Source of the DNA: Planctomycetaceae bacterium
Lineage (GTDB): Bacteria; Planctomycetota; Planctomycetia; Planctomycetales; Planctomycetaceae
DNA: 5,919 nucleotides
NCBI GenBank assembly: GCA_020426065.1
Contig: JAGQQT010000261.1
Span: 1 to 5,919 of the forward strand
Reading direction: 5' to 3'
The notes beneath the pieces are model-generated. The model saw only the letters and a program-made list of their open reading frames with translations. It was not told where the DNA came from and did no database searches. Numbering within the stretch: position 1 is the first letter of the stretch; the number at the start of each line of letters is the position of its first letter. Shown here piece after piece: positions 5,018 through 5,919 of this stretch. The position numbers were made by a program, and so were the translations under genes.

Positions 5018-5908
5018 GTGACGCACACACTCATCCCCCTGGGAAAAGTCATTAATTTGAAGACCATTCGAACTCCAGCCCGGATAATCCTGGCAATCAA
5101 CCAGTTCAGCCTGGATGCTCCCCTGGCAGCGCTGGCCTGGCAGGATCTGGCGGGACGGATGCTGCACATCGAACTGGACTGGAGGCCCAGGTTGCTGTTA
5201 TTCGCGGTCACCTGGCTGGTCTATGCGGGAGATCGCATGCTGGATGCGATTCGCCCGGGAGTCATTCCCTCAGCCATCTCCCGTCATCAGTTTGCAGTCC
5301 GGCATTTTCGTACTCTCGGTTTCATCTGGGGAATCGTGTTCTTGTCGCTGATCTGCTGGATGCTGGCTGGTCGGTTTCTGCTGGACATCATCTGGCCATT
5401 GGGGCCGGCTTGCCTGGCTGCATTGCTGTTATATTACCTGCTGTGTGAATGGCAGCGGACCTGGCGTGTCAGGATACCACGGGAACTGGTGGTCGCGGCA
5501 TTTTTTACGCTGGCCTCTCTTGTATCCCCTGTGGCGATGACAGAACAGTTTTCCGGGGGAGTGCTTTTGCGGTTCAGCATTCCCTGTTTTGTCCTGGCCA
5601 GCCTCAACAGCATTGGCATTACCACATGGGAAGCCCAGGAGGATCGATCCACTGGTGAGCAGACGCTGGGAACACGATTTCCCTCACTCCAGTTGTGGTA
5701 TCCCAATCTGGTTCTGATCTGCGGATTCCTGCTGGCGTTTACAGAATCCTGGTTTCCGGAAGGCTCTCTGAATCTGGCCGGAGCATATCTCCTGACGGCA
5801 ATTGTCCTGGGGATATTGCACTCCCCAACCATACCGCGCGAGTTAAAGCCTGCTCTGGCGGATTTGAGCCTGATGATTCCCTGGCTGATTGTGTTCAGCG
5901 GGATTTGA
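5018..5908 (+). CDS. UbiA-superfamily integral membrane protein (divergent prenyltransferase)
   Basis: Up to 296 residues with about eight predicted membrane segments (roughly 58-71, 100-118, 121-143, 158-174, 186-202, 230-244, 253-268, 283-295), the size and topology of UbiA prenyltransferases. These Mg2+-dependent enzymes join a polyprenyl diphosphate to an acceptor inside the membrane. VYAGDRMLDAIRPG (68-81) lies where the family has NDxxDxxxD and keeps Asp72 and Asp76. TWEAQEDRSTGEQTL (203-217) lies at the second motif, comparable to D-x-E-x-D-R-x-x-G-x-x-T-L, keeping Asp209-Arg and Thr-Leu but with Glu205 for the first Asp. Substrate and activity are therefore open. The start is uncertain: GTG 5018 is used here, TTG 5057 is an alternative, and the best ribosome-binding site, GGAGGG (4990-4995), is 22 bases from GTG. 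A TACAAT (4982-4987) is a possible -10 box with no good -35. It is divergent from the lipoprotein gene. Confidence 0.7.
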   Translation: MTHTLIPLGKVINLKTIRTPARIILAINQFSLDAPLAALAWQDLAGRMLHIELDWRPRLLLFAVTWLVYAGDRMLDAIRPGVIPSAISRHQFAVRHFRTLGFIWGIVFLSLICWMLAGRFLLDIIWPLGPACLAALLLYYLLCEWQRTWRVRIPRELVVAAFFTLASLVSPVAMTEQFSGGVLLRFSIPCFVLASLNSIGITTWEAQEDRSTGEQTLGTRFPSLQLWYPNLVLICGFLLAFTESWFPEGSLNLAGAYLLTAIVLGILHSPTIPRELKPALADLSLMIPWLIVFSGI

Positions 5909-5919
5909 TTGATGCATTT

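Noticed and set aside
4354..5055. Plus-strand open frame of 233 codons
   Set aside because: It is antisense to the lipoprotein gene and spans its signal peptide region and both divergent promoters; it has no plausible domain.
5912..5919. ATG at 5912 after the UbiA-like stop, with GGGA nine bases before it
   Set aside because: Only two full codons remain in the window, so a coupled next gene is possible but cannot be supported.

Overview
The window looks like chromosomal DNA of a Gram-negative-type bacterium. My best guess is a planctomycete, from the style of the LolC/E-like permease, of the DUF-type lipoprotein and of the divergent UbiA-like membrane protein. That lineage call is inference from protein character, not a database result. 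Nothing looks like a phage, plasmid, insertion sequence or CRISPR array, and base composition looks even across the genes.

Layout, left to right. Positions 1-41 (minus strand) appear to be the first codons of a gene running off the left edge; the 13 visible residues resemble the start of PanB (ketopantoate hydroxymethyltransferase). Positions 42-333 are a 292-base intergenic region with far more structure than a plain spacer. It holds a possible three-way-junction inverted-repeat cluster (134-196), a near-consensus sigma-54 (-24/-12) promoter reading rightwards (212-227), and a 12-bp perfect stem followed by a T-run that ends transcription rightwards at about 322. Together the last two outline a candidate small RNA of about 85 nt (238-323), antisense to the ilvE-panB junction. 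This is the most interesting item in the window. Positions 334-1188 (minus) encode a branched-chain aminotransferase (ilvE type). Positions 1203-1230 are a strong minus-strand terminator, oddly placed only 14 bases before the ilvE start codon. Positions 1284-2018 (minus) encode a LolD-type ABC ATPase and 2137-3687 (minus) its LolC/E-type permease, which carries an insertion of roughly 100 residues. A good sigma-70-like promoter for the permease sits at 3820-3848. Positions 3958-4854 (minus) encode an outer-membrane-type lipoprotein of unknown function with its own promoter at 4898-4924. Positions 5018-5908 (plus, divergent) encode a UbiA-superfamily integral membrane protein with divergent metal-binding motifs.

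How they fit together. The permease and ATPase would form a LolCDE-like machine that extracts lipoproteins from the inner membrane; the neighbouring lipoprotein is a plausible client, but nothing shows a specific link. IlvE makes or consumes 2-ketoisovalerate, which is the substrate of PanB, so an ilvE-panB pairing is metabolically sensible if the PanB call is right. The candidate small RNA would lie exactly between the two. The UbiA-like gene appears to belong to a separate rightward unit.
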